Source of the DNA: Echiichthys vipera
Taxonomy: Eukaryota; Chordata; Actinopteri; Perciformes; Trachinidae
DNA length: 64,000 nt
Direction of reading: 5' to 3'
NCBI GenBank assembly: GCA_963691815.1
Contig: OY829661.1
Span: forward strand, 1,481,001 to 1,545,000
Under the pieces are notes generated by a model. It ran no database searches, was not told where the DNA came from, and was given only the letters and a program-made list of their open reading frames with translations. The translations under genes were made by a program, and so were the position numbers. This document shows, one piece after another, positions 11,223-21,389 of this stretch. Numbering within the stretch: position 1 is the stretch's first letter; each line of letters begins with the position of its first letter.

Positions 11223-11340
11223 ATGGTACGCTGCTCCTTTGCGTTGAAAGGAGCAGCGGCTCTACTCCGAGTTCCTCACGGATGGCTGAACTTCTTGCCC
11301 TATCTTTAAGGGAGACTCCAGCGACCCTCCTGAGAAAACC
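11223..11340 (-). mobile_element. Rex3 LINE fragment, inverted
   Basis: The minus strand reads FLRRVAGVSLKDRARSS, then REELGVEPLLL, a segment close to the Rex3 C-terminus. It lacks the 3' tail on one side and meets plus-strand Rex3 5' sequence on the other, giving an inverted junction within about 20 bases. Confidence 0.85.
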
Positions 11341-12161
11341 TCCCCCCTCTTCATCCTGTTGGCCCACCACTCGCACAAGGAACCGCCTGGGTTGGGTGCG
11401 CTGCTGCATGGGTGGCAATGAAACTGAGGGGCCTCGACGGACCAGACACGGGCAGAAGAGGCTGGCTCTGTGGACGTGCTGTGCGGGAGGTGGAGCACTA
11501 CCAGTTAGATGGGGTTTACCTCCACACACAGGCTCGGTTCTGGAACCGTACTCCTGGATAGGGGTTGGACCCTATTCTTCTCTGGAGTTGCCCAGGGTGT
11601 GAGGCGCCCGGCAGGTGTGGGGATAATAACAAACCCCCGGCTGAGCACGGTGGTGTTGGAGTTCACCCCAGTGGACGAGAGGGTCGCCTCCTTACGCCTG
11701 TGGGTGGTAGGGGGGAAAACTCTGACTGTTGTGTGTGCGTATGCCCTGAACAGCATTTCAGAGTATTCTGCCTTCTTGGAGACCCTGAATGGAGTCCTGC
11801 ATGTCCAGTAGGGGACTCCATAGTTCTGCTGGGAGACTTCAACGCCCATGTGGGCAATGATGGAGACACCTGAAGAGGCGTGATTGGGAGGAACGGCCTC
11901 CCTATTCTAAATCCGAGCGGTCTTCTGTTATTAGACTTCTGTGCTAGTCACGGATTGTCTATAACTAACACCATGTTCGAACATAAGGATGCTCATAAGT
12001 GTACGTAGTACCAGAGCACCCTAGGCCAAAGGTCGATGATCGATTTTGTGATCGTATCATCCGATCAGAGGCCGTATGTTTTGGACACTCGAGTGAAGAG
12101 AGGGGCAGAGTTGTCAACTGATCACCATCTGGTGATGATTTGGGTCAGAGGATGGGGAAGT
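11341..12161 (+). pseudogene. Rex3 LINE endonuclease region
   Basis: Plus-strand frames read LSTVVLEFTPVDERVASLRL, CAYALNS, GDSIVLLGDFNAHVGNDGDT and GLSITNTMFEHKDAHKCTW, the apurinic-type endonuclease of Rex3 including the GDFN(A)H block. Frameshifts fall near 11800 and 11870, and a stop replaces the Trp usually following GDT. It is interrupted after LVMIWVRGWG by a Tc1/IS630-type transposon; the corresponding sequence continues uninterrupted in the copy at 18147. Confidence 0.9.
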
Positions 12162-13273
12162 TACAGTTTTTTTTTATTGCTTTGACGCAGTAGTCGACTC
12201 AAAACACACATTTTTCAAAACTGTTAACGCAAAGGCCTAAACAGTGGCACCAACGGTCAAAATGACTCATTTTGCCTGCAAAAGGCTCTACCTCCACCAA
12301 AACATTTAAAATATTGACCAAAAGCAAATTTTGCCCTCAAACAACCCAACTTGCACACTAGTGCATAAGCGCTTCCAATCAGTCATTAGACAAGGGGCAT
12401 CAAAATACAAAATTCAGCTCTCAATGTGAATCAGTGCTGCATTACTGGTCAGCAGCTTACATATCAGTGCCAATTTGCTTTCTTGCAAAAAATAGATCCA
12501 GAATCATATACAATGATTTTTCAAATTTTATTGAATGCTGTATTCATTCTTCTTTTTTTTTTTGAGATTGTGGCTAAGAAATGAAATATTCCAACTGAAA
12601 CCACATATATAGTATGAAAATCCATCACTGTGTAAGACAGAAGGAAAATAAAAATAAAAATTCTGTACAATAAAGAAAAAAATCTCTTCTAGTCAATTCT
12701 CTCTTGACAAATAGGCCACATGGCCTCATCTACATCGCACTCAATATTCTCTCTTGTGATGCACCTAGGGAAAAATCTTCTTGCATGCCTGATCCAGCCT
12801 TGGCATGCCTCTGCATCTATATCTTGGGCAGCAGTGGTCATTGCATCGATCAAGGGCATCTGGTCATAGGGGCGATGATTGTAAACCTTCCATTTCCATG
12901 CACTAAAGAATTCCTCTATAGGATTTAAAAATGGAGAGTATGGAGGAAACCTGTAGACTGATTGCAAATTGAAAAGTTTTGTGAAGCAGTGTCAAACAGG
13001 TGCTTCAGTGATTTTATACTAGTCAAGAAGTGTCTAAGAGATTGGAACATATATTTTCTGTTTGGTTACCACAGCTAAAGCAATGGAGTTTGGACCGCTT
13101 GAGTGACATCTGCGTTAACTGATTTGCAAAAGGGTGCGGGAAATGTGTCAAAACAATGACAATGGGTTAACTCATTTGCAAGAGGTGTCTTTTGCTCTGC
13201 TGAGAGAGTGATGATGAAGACTGAGAGGTTACAAGTTTCTTCAACCAGGTCAAAGCAATCAAAAAAAACTGTA
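12162..13273 (-). mobile_element. Tc1/mariner (IS630-type) DNA transposon
   Basis: The ends are inverted repeats, TACAGTTTTTTTTTATTGC and its complement ...GCAATCAAAAAAAACTGTA, with TA at both extremities as expected for TA-targeting elements. It lies inside Rex3 endonuclease sequence. Internally only the C-terminal part of a transposase is open. At 1.1 kb it is shorter than an autonomous element and most of the transposase N-terminus is not readable. Confidence 0.85.
12689..12967 (-). pseudogene. IS630/Tc1-like DDE transposase, C-terminal fragment
   Basis: The 92-residue reading has FPPYSPFLNPIEEFFSAWKW, the block carrying the third catalytic acidic residue in DDE_3-type transposases, then WIRHARRFFPRCI and DVDEAMWP. 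This matches proteins often annotated in fish as IS630-like transposases. The first two catalytic residues are upstream and decayed. The apparent Met start is internal to the family, so this is a truncated pseudogene. Confidence 0.85.
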
Positions 13274-13768
13274 AAAGTTTTGAAAAATGTGGATTTTGAG
13301 TCGACTACTTTTCTGTTTGCTGTGTGTGAGAAAAGTGCAGTCAGGGGAGGCAAGTGAGGCTGTGCCTCATCATGAGAGGAAAAAGAAACGAAATAATCAA
13401 ATAACACAAGTATTAATATTTGTTCTCTGGACTATGATTTTGGTGTGGTTGTTAATGTATTTTGACCATTTTTATAGTAAAAATCACAGAAAATTCTGTA
13501 TTTCCTGCTTAAATAAACGGAGTCTCCTTTGGAGACGAGAGGTGAGGCATGGACAGCCGAGCCTCCCTCCAGATTGCGCAATCACTCACAAACTGGATTG
13601 AGCGCGTGCAAATGGCGAGTGCTTGTTCCCATTTCTGTGTATGTTTCCAATATGATGGTTAAGGACACTTTTATGTAATAAAAGTATACGTCTTCTTTTC
13701 CATGGTGTTCAGTAATGTATTTTACGTATGTGTGTAATATTTACATCTTATTGATATGACATAAATCC
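13274..13768. other. Unassigned, beginning with a second partial transposon end
   Basis: Bases 13275-13310 (AAGTTTTGAAAAATG, then GAGTCGACTAC) repeat in inverse the subterminal part of the Tc1-type element's left end (12188-12222), although the element itself has already ended at 13273. The rest holds no recognised gene. Confidence 0.5.
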
Positions 13769-13831
13769 ACAGGGAGAATGCTTGCCTTGAGGCAGAGGTA
13801 CTGCCCTCCTCAAGGCAAGCATTTTCCCTGT
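13769..13831. repeat. 24-bp perfect-class hairpin
   Basis: Arms at 13769-13792 and 13808-13831 are complementary with one mismatch (core AATGCTTGCCTTGAGG) around a 15-base loop. It could be the fused tips of a palindromic transposon end or a foldback element. A prokaryotic-type terminator reading does not apply here. Confidence 0.75.
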
Positions 13832-14775
13832 TGCAGGCGGCGATAGCGAGAAGCCTGATAGCCTGCCACCAGCCAGGTCACGGTGAACTCTAACCCGTGT
13901 GCAAAAGGTTAACACAAGAAGTGTGCTGTAGAGCTCAGCGACAAGCTGTCATTTCTTGCCCTGAAAATGGAGGATTTGATTTCTAAACTAAGACATTTTT
14001 CAAAGCTGGACTTTCAGTCAAAGCAAGAAGTCATTTACTTGAGGGAGAGAGACTTTTAAAACTCAAAGGAGCCAGAGGACAACTAGAGGACTTTTACAAC
14101 AAAGTCACAGAGATCTTCGTCCAGAAGGAAAGGCGAATGGACTTCATTTACAAGTAAAGGTAAGATATACTGCAATATACAGTGGTTGTTTTAAAATGTT
14201 TTTCAGCATCCTATGCGCTCCTATTCTCTCATCCTATCCTATTGGCATCCTACTGTATGTTTGTAAATCTGACTTGTGCGTCAGTGCCTCCTCAACCCCA
14301 ACCCTCACTGCACGTCACTGGTGTGTATGTGTGTGTTTTTTTGTATCTTTATCCAGTGCTCAAACAGATCCTGCTCGATTTCTAGTGAAATTCCTTTCAC
14401 GTATATGTAAATGATTTAGTTGACTCTGAGTGAAAAAAAATCGAAAAAAATCAAATTTCCCTGTTGCGAGATTAATAAAGGAATTCTTCTTCTTCTTCTT
14501 CTTCTTCTTCTTCTTCTTCTTCTTCTTCTTCTTCTTCTTCTTCTTCTCTGTAGTACCACGGCGATCAGCCATGCGGGTCAGCATGTGCTTGTGACCTACA
14601 TAGACAGACTCTAAAGCCCACGCTTCTCCACATTTTATTCCCAAACTCTTTGGAAATATTCTCTGAGGCCAATTATGCAATTCAGTCTGTTTTTTTTCTT
14701 GAAACACTCATCCACTCTCCCTATACATCTAATGACTGGCCAGTATTCCTTTTTCTTTTTGTATCACAGCTGCTG
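13832..14775. other. Unassigned; possible hAT-like first exon and TTC microsatellite
   Basis: A short frame from about 13968 reads MEDLISKLRHFSKLDFQSKQ, slightly reminiscent of the start of ZMYM/TTF-type hAT transposase proteins, but it soon meets stops. A GTAAG donor follows near 14158. The TTC microsatellite lies further right. No other gene is seen. Confidence 0.3.
14483..14547 (+). repeat. (TTC)n microsatellite
   Basis: An uninterrupted run of about 21 TTC/CTT units. It creates long poly-Leu and poly-Lys open readings on the two strands that are not genes. Confidence 0.97.
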
Positions 14776-15180
14776 TGTCATGAACGGTACAGAGATAACA
14801 ACAAAAAGAGGTGGACCCAATGCAGACACGGACACGAAGTAAAAGTACAAACAAACGTTTAATAATACTAACTACGCAAAAACAATACAGGGTAAACAGG
14901 TAACACAAATGACAAGACAGTCAAGGGAAAAACAGGAATGAGGAGACGACGGAAGAATCAGGGAGATGGACGGGAAACAGTGAAGGATCTACAACGGTCC
15001 GGCGCTGCATGGCTGTCAGCTCAGGGTATATGTAGTGGTTCAGGTGATCAGCGCAACAGGCTGCAGCTTGGGGGAAACGCCTACCGGACCTAGGTGACAC
15101 ATGCAGGGAAACACAGACAAAGGTAGACAAACTCACACAAAAGGAAGAGAGGAGGATACTGACAGAACAGAGTCTTGACA
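14776..15180 (-). mobile_element. 3' LTR of Gypsy G4 (family B)
   Basis: On the minus strand the LTR starts TGTCAAGACTCTG and ends CCGTTCATGACA. The adjoining CGTTGAGGGGGGGATAC (minus strand) is the polypurine tract, followed upstream by chromodomain coding. The 5' LTR is absent because the element is cut off near 18146. Confidence 0.9.
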
Positions 15181-15600
15181 GTATCCCCCCCTCAACGAGC
15201 GCCTCCCTGGGTGGGCCCGGTAGAAATCTCAGATCAGAGATGGATCCAGTATGAGGGATCTGGAGATCCAACTCCTTTCCTCAGGACCATAGCCCTCCCA
15301 GTTCACCAAGTATTGGAATCCTCGTCCACGGTATTGCACATCCAGAATGGAGCTCACTGTGAACGCCGGATGGCCGTCAACGGTACAGGGGGGGGTGGAG
15401 GGGCGACGGCAGGCGGGCACAACGTGCTGGTGGTAACTGGCTTTAACTGGGACACATGGAAGGTTGGGTGGATCCTGAGGGAAGCAGGGAGCTTCAGGCG
15501 GACAGCACTGGGGTTCACAATGGCTTCTATCTCGAAGGGGCCAATAAAATGAGGAGCAAGCTTGTTAGATGCGACATTCAGGGGAATGCCATGAGAATTG
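15181..15600 (-). pseudogene. Gypsy G4 integrase C-terminus and chromodomain
   Basis: Minus-strand frames read FIGPFEIEAIVNPSAVRLKL, HPTFHVSQ, then a linker and the chromodomain GRGFQYLVNWEGYGPEERSW, the end of the Gypsy polyprotein. The chromodomain is fully readable and carries the conserved aromatic and acidic positions (YLVNWEGY). A frame change separates it from the integrase body. Confidence 0.9.
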
Positions 15601-17530
15601 AGCTAAACCTTTTGTCCAGGTCTGTATTTAGGCGCAGGGATGCAATGGCGGATCGCCAATGGCGGATCGCCATCGCGGTTCTGCTCCGGCGTCCGAAGCA
15701 AAGCCCCACAGGTCTCTCTCCAAATTCGGCGTACTCTCCGGAGATGGTGATGGACAGACAGAACCATGATCTCAGCTTCCTTGACCGGAAACAGAGGGTG
15801 TAAGTAGCCCAACGAAGCCTCAAAGGGGACATACCTGTAGCGGTGCAGGTCAGGGAGTTGTGGGAGTATTCGACCCAGGAAAGCTGCGATGACCACAACG
15901 AGGGATTTCGGGCACAGATGCAGCGAAGAGCGGTCTCCAAGTCCTGGTTTACCCTCTCCGTTTGACCATTAGATTGGGGGTTGAACACCGACGATAAACT
16001 GACCTTACCTCCTAAGGCCTGGCAGAAGGTCTTCCAGACACAGGAGGTGAATTGGGGACCACAGTCTGAAACGATGTCCGCCGGTATCCCGTGGAGGCGA
16101 AAAACATGGTCCACTAGGATTTGTGCCATCTCCATGGCCGACGGCAGCTTGGGTAGCGGAACAAAATGAACCATTTTAGAAAAACGGTCCACAATAGTGA
16201 TAATAGTGTCTTCACCTTGGGATACGGGAAGTCCGGTAACGAAATTCAAAGCCATATGGGACCATGGTCGTCCGGGTACCGGGAGAGGGCGGAGAAGACC
16301 TGCTGGAGGTCGATGAGAAGTCTTCCCCCGAGCGCAGACTGTGCAGGCCAGGGTATCAGTACCCATGGTCTTCCACCAGAAGTGACGACGAAGAAGAGAT
16401 AAGGTTCTGGTGATTCCGGTATGACAGGAGAGACGAGAAGAGTGACCCCACTGGAGCACCTGGGAGCGAACGCTGGCAGGAACAAACAGACGCCCTGGTG
16501 GACCACCACCAGGGTCGGGATTAGAGCGTTGAGACTGCTTGACGATGGTCTCAATCTCCCAGGTCAATGCTGCCATCACACATGGGGAGGGAACAATGTT
16601 GTCCAATCCGGATTCTTCCTCCTCGGCTGGTCCAAACTGCAGAGAGAGGGCATCTGGCTTGATGTTCTTACTGCCAGGGATATAAGTCAACGTGAAATTA
16701 AAACGTCCAAAAAACGGACGGGAATTCAGTCTCTTAGCGGTCTGGATATACGCCAAGTTCTTGTGGTCAGTCCAGACCACAAATGGAACTTCTGACCCCT
16801 CAAGCCAATGTCGCCACTTCTCCAACGCTAGCTTAACCGCTAGCAGCTCACAGTTTCCGACGCCGTAGTTTCCGACGTCGTAGTTCCTCTCCGCGGGCGA
16901 TAGCTTCTTGGAAAAGAATACACAAGGGTGAACCTTAATGTCAGATACTGCCCGCTGGGACAGAACCGCCCCTACTCCCAGATCCGAGGCGTCCACCTCG
17001 ACGATGAACTGAAGGGCAGTATTAGGTTGGACTAGCACGGGAGCGGACGAGAAACGCTTCTTTAAGGTCAGAAAAGCGGTGTTGGCCGCAGGAGACCAGT
17101 CAAACGGAGTAGAGGGGGATGTCAACCTGGTCATTGGTGAAACTACCTGGCTGTAGTTACGGATAAATCGACGATAGAAATTAGCAAAACCCAAAAATCG
17201 CTGAAGTTGCTTCCTTGAGGTGGGTGTCGGCCATTCGGTCACAGCAGTGACTTTAGCAAGGTCAGCCCTAACCTGTCCACTCTCCACGATATAAACCAAA
17301 AATGTCAGGGAGGAGACGTGAATTTCGCGTTTCTCGGCCTTAACAAAGAGACGATTCTCCTGGAGACGCTGAAGAACCTGACAAACGTGCACCACATTTT
17401 CATTCAAGTCCTTGGAGAAAATCAGGATGTCGTCAAGGTACACAAAAACGGAACGATTAAGCATATCACGGAGTACGTCATTAACTAAGGCCTGAAAAAC
17501 AGCTGGGGCATTAGCTAATCCGAAAGGCAT
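15578..17530 (-). pseudogene. Gypsy G4 pol: reverse transcriptase, RNase H, integrase
   Basis: A 650-residue reading holds RT (MPFGLANAPAVFQ, YLDD at 31-34), RNase H (acidic residues at about 180, 228 and 255) and integrase (H370, C396, C399; then the core with D489 and E525 in NGQTERVNQ). The first integrase catalytic Asp is Asn (MALNFVTGLP, residue 429), which should abolish strand transfer. RNase H has a 5-residue duplication (VGNYGVGN) made by a 15-bp tandem at about 16854-16885. The frame is lost after TGMSP and continues in another frame at 15603-15896. The Met start is internal; RT begins upstream. Confidence 0.92.
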
Positions 17531-17576
17531 GACCAGACACTCAAAATGTCCAAGTGGCGTGTTGAAGGCATGTCTT

Positions 17577-18146
17577 TCACTCGTCCCCCTCCCTCACCCT
17601 CACGAGATGATATGCGCTGCGGAGGTCAAGCTTGGAGAAGACGGTTGCGCCATGCAACGGCTCGAACGCGGAATTCTTGATTGTGTTATTATTGAGTCCA
17701 CGGTAATCTATGCAGGGATGTGCATTAGTCTTCCACTCATCGCCGTCCTTAATACACACCAAATGGTAGGCGTTCTGCAGATCCAGTTCGTTGAAGATGG
17801 TAGCACCATGGAGGGGTTCAAAAGCTGAGTTAATGAGCGGGAGAGGATATTTATTTTTAATGGTGATATTGTTCAAACCCTGAAAGTCGATACAGGGTCT
17901 CAGCGTCTTATCCTTTTTCTCCACAAAAAAGAAGCCACCACCAAGAGGAGAAGAAGAAGAAGGGCGTATGATACCTGAGTTCAGGGGCAGAGAGGTTGTA
18001 GAGCCTACTGGTGGGCAGCTGGGCTCCAGGCAGTAGCTCAATGGCGCAGTCATAGGGTCTATGTGGTGGTAAAGATAGCGCCGGCTGAACACCTCAGCTA
18101 CATTGTGATATTCAGGCGGTACAGAAGACAAACATTCATCAAAAAG
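17577..18146 (-). pseudogene. Gypsy G4 reverse transcriptase N-terminus with internal duplication
   Basis: The reading gives VPPEYHNVAEVFSRR, KKDKTLRPCIDFQGLNNITI and ELDLQNAYHL, the fingers and first palm motif of RT. A block from CIDF/CIDY through SAFEPLHGAT, LDL and AYHLV to GDE occurs twice in tandem with about 15-20 percent divergence. A Trp codon has become TGA at EGDE, and a one-base shift separates this from the rest of pol. The element stops at about 18146, where Rex3 begins, so protease, gag and the 5' LTR are missing. Confidence 0.9.
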
Positions 18147-19193
18147 CTGTGCTATTCACGGATTGTCTATAACTAACACCATGTTCGAACATAAGGATGC
18201 CCATAAGTGTACGTGGTTTCAGAGCACCCTAGGCCAAAGGTCGAGGATCGATTTTGTGATCGTATCTGATCTGAGGCTGTATGTTTTGGACACTCGAGTG
18301 AAGAGAGGGGCAGAGCTGTCAACTGATCATCTGGTGATGAGTTGGATCAGAGGATGGGGGAAGATTCTGGACGGACCAGGTAAGCCCAAACAAGTAGTGC
18401 GGGTGAACTGGGAACGTCTGGAGGAGGTCCCTGTCCAAGAGATCTTCAACACACACCTGCGGCCGAGCTTTTCTGGCATCCCTGTGGAGGTTGGGGGGAA
18501 TGGGTGGGTAATGTTCAAAGCTTCCATTGCTGAAGCTGCAGCGGTGAGCTGTGGTCTCAAGGTCTTAGGTGCTTCAAGGGGAGGTGACCCTCGAACATCT
18601 TGGTGGACACTGGTGGTCAGGGAAGCTGTCCGACTGAAGAAGGAGGCCTTCAGGGATATGTTATCCCAGAAGACTCCGGAGGCAGTTGCAAGGTACCGAC
18701 GAGCAAGAAGGGCTGCAGCCTCTGCTGTGTTAGAGGCAAAGCAGCGGGTGTGGGAGAAGTTCGGAGAAGTCATGGAGAAGGACTTTCGGGCGGCACCAAG
18801 GTACTTCTGGAAAACCATTCCACATCTCAGGAGGGGGAAACGGGGAACCTTCCAAGCTGTTTACAGTAAGGACGGGACGCTGTTCACCTCAGCTGATGAG
18901 GTAATCAGGCGGTTGAAGGAGCACTTTGAGGAACTCCTTAATTCGAATAACACTGCCTCTGTTGTCAATATCTCCGGCGGAAGTCACTGAGGTAGTCAAA
19001 CAACTCCACAGTGGTGAAGCCCAAGGGATTGAAGAGATTCGTCCAGGAAAGCTGAAAGCTTTGGATTTGGAGGGGCTGTCTTGGTTAACACGTCTCTTCA
19101 ACATTGCGTGGAAGTCTGGGACAGTGCCAAGGGAGTGGCAGACCGGGGTGGTGGTTTCCCTATGTAAAAAAGGAGGACCAGAGGGTTTGTGCC
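18147..19193 (+). pseudogene. Rex3 LINE: endonuclease, linker and start of reverse transcriptase
   Basis: A 275-residue open frame (18163-18990) runs from LSITNTMFEHKDAHKCTW through RSRIDFVIVSDLR, TDHLVMSWIRGW and REAVRLKKEAFRDMLSQKTP to AVYSKDGTLF. After a frameshift near 18975 it continues with VTEVVKQLHSGEAQGIEEIR and WLTRLFNIAWKSGTVPREW. The sequence TGGCAGACCGGGGTGGTGGT (19136-19155) is the site of the standard Rex3 PCR primer, which fixes the family. Similarity ends about 19193, before the catalytic RT motifs. Both ends are truncated; it directly abuts Gypsy G4. Confidence 0.95.
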
Positions 19194-19782
19194 TGCTGCT
19201 AGCAGCAATTGACTGCACTCAGTCCAACACAGGGAGTCTGAGAAAAAATTCCTAAATTATACTCATTTTTATGTTGAATTAAGCCAAATAGCAGCTAAGA
19301 AGGTACACGCCATAATAATATATATTTAATAATATTGTCGCTGAATTAGGAAAGCTAGCTTGTCAACTAGGTTGCGTTGGCCTACTGCTAGATGCTAACA
19401 ACATTTCAGCGCTTGTTGCAGCTCAAATTCGGTCCCTCCAGGGTCCATCGTTAAGGTTTTTTCCTACTTACCCTGTCGGGCAAGTACTGTTATTAATGTT
19501 TTTACTGAAATGAAATGAAATGAAAGTTTACAAACTCTGATAGTGTTGTTGATTTTTTATTACAGATGCCACCCCTGGGACAAATCAGCTGATGACAGCA
19601 GCATAAATGCTTTTGTAGCGGACTATTTGAAACACGCCCCAGGAAGGTCTGGTGGAGGGCTGTACAATAAACAAAACCCCGCAAACAAGGTGGCGTTTGA
19701 TACCCCTTAAATGGTGTTATTTTCAACCCTCTCCTCTACCCATACTGCAGTGAAAGTTAAGTTTTATAATGTTTAAGTGTTT
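19194..19782 (+). other. Unassigned, with one exon-like block
   Basis: At 19566 a T-rich tract and TTACAG precede an open stretch reading DDSSINAFVADYLKHAPGRS and ending near 19708. It looks like an exon with an acceptor, perhaps of a decayed DNA transposon gene. I do not recognise the protein. Bases 19778-19782 (TGTTT) are the left target duplication of the following LTR. Confidence 0.3.
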
Positions 19783-20354
19783 TATCAGGATCCCAGTATT
19801 GCCAGTCCTGCCCTTCTTCCTTTTGTGCTAGTGTTTGTCTCCCTCTGTCTGTTTTTCCCTGCATGTGTCTTCCCTCTCTGTGTTTGTATGTCTGGAGCTG
19901 GAAGGCGTGGTTATTCCCAGCTGTTGCTGATTCCACTAATCACCTCCTGCAGTATAAAGAGCCGGATGTGGGACACATTCGGCGCCAGAGTTTCCTCATT
20001 TAGGTGGTACCGTGTCTCGTTGGTTGGCTCCCGTTACTAATGCTTGCATTCTCACTCCGTGTTTGTTTATTGTTACTAATTGTTTCTTTGCTCCTTTTTC
20101 GTCTTAGTTTCCCGAGATCCCGTTCCCTCATCAACATCCCCGACTGTTCATCTGCTACCCGTTCGTGTCTACCCGCAACCATCTCATCATCTTTTGTTTT
20201 GTACTGTGTCCCTGGACCCTACTCCATTTCCCCCTGTTTACCGGACACTCTTATTTTTCTTTTACTCATTAAATGTTTGTTTAAATCGTACTCTGTTCCC
20301 GTGTCTGCATTTGGCTTCCGTCTCTATGTGTTATTCCCTGTACCGTTCATGACA
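19783..20354 (+). mobile_element. Solo LTR, Gypsy family B
   Basis: It reads in plus orientation from TATCAGGATCCC to CCGTTCATGACA, matching the LTRs of G1 and G4. A TATAAA box is at about 19953. TGTTT occurs immediately on both sides (19778-19782 and 20355-20359), a 5-bp target duplication. No internal element sequence is attached, so it is a solo LTR from recombination between two LTRs. The exact first bases are less certain because relatives start TGTCA. Confidence 0.85.
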
Positions 20355-20359
20355 TGTTT

Positions 20360-20700
20360 TTAAAATAATTTTTAGTATTTCATATTGAATTTTTTATTTG
20401 TTTCATTAGTGTTGTGTTGTTCAATGTTGTTTTTGTTCATTTAAAAAAAAAAATAGTTCAATTTAAATTCAATTAAAGTTTTGTGTCTCATTTGTGTCTT
20501 CAAGATTGTTGTACTGAAATTAATGAAATGCTACATTTTGTAATAGACAATGTCTATTTGTGATCACGTAGCCTATTGCATAATGCCTTAAATTGGATAA
20601 TGATAGCCTAGGCAAAATGAAAATTTTGATTTGGCACTTTTCTCTGGTTCTGGATGTTTTGATATGATGTGAACGATAAACGTTTAGGAATGGGCTAGAT
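20360..20700. other. Unassigned AT-rich sequence
   Basis: AT-rich with an A-run near 20440. No gene or element boundary is seen. Confidence 0.4.
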
Positions 20701-20870
20701 CACAGACATTTGGACGTCATTTCCAAGACGTGGTCACCAGAACGTCCTCTCGAGAACATAAATTTGAGCGGTTTATGGTCGATCAAGGTTATTAAAAAGC
20801 CGTCGAGGTGATGTCTTGGTGAGGACATCCTGGAAATGACGTCTAAACACATTTGCCCTAACCCGGAATG
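20701..20870. repeat. Imperfect inverted repeat (foldback)
   Basis: GACGTCATTTCCAAGACGT near 20712 is mirrored by GGAAATGACGTC near 20832, with further complementary blocks (GAACGTCCTC and GAGGACATCC) in the same arms. It looks like a short foldback DNA element. A related GACGTCAGGTTGACGTTAACC stretch follows at about 20880. Confidence 0.55.
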
Positions 20871-21046
20871 TCACCAAATGACGTCAGGTTGACGTTAACC
20901 GGAGATTATTTGGCTTACTGAGACTGATTACCGTTTAATTTCATAACAGTAAATAACCAAGTGAAATCATCATCATTCCAGAAACCCTCTATCTCAGTTT
21001 TGATTTTGTATAGTTCTGCTATAGTTCCGTGACTATTTTCATTACC

Positions 21047-21330
21047 ATGGCATGTCCCTTTGATAATGATCCTGTGGATGAAGGTGCAGCATCACTGCAC
21101 AGAGAATGACAAACGGTCGGGAGATGATTATGTTCTTGCATTCACAGACAATTATCTTTTTGAGCGGTACCGTTTCACGTCACAGTCCATCATTTACATA
21201 TACAACCTAATCCGTCCTTACATTTCCAACATTAACAACCGAAGTCATGCTCTCACATCCCAGCAGATATTGTGTGTTGCGCTGCGTTTTTTGCAAATGG
21301 GAGTTTTTTATACAACGTATAAAACAGCCA
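21047..21330 (+). pseudogene. HARBI1-like (PIF/Harbinger) transposase N-terminus
   Basis: It begins MACPFDNDPVDEGA and, after a frameshift, continues FTDNYLFERYRFTSQSIIYI, NNRSHALTSQQILCVALRF. This is the N-terminal region of Harbinger transposases and of the host protein HARBI1 derived from them. The DDE catalytic part is absent. The first 45 and the last residues are out of frame with each other. Confidence 0.8.
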
Positions 21331-21389
21331 CTTATATATATTACGGTAATATTTACTTTACAATGTAAAACATGGTCAAAAAGAAGTAT

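Noticed and set aside
13769..13831. Rho-independent terminator
   Set aside because: No bacterial genes are present; the hairpin lacks a U-run and the context is vertebrate.
14360..14707. Open readings with poly-Lys or poly-Leu
   Set aside because: They are translations of the TTC microsatellite and have no start context or homology.
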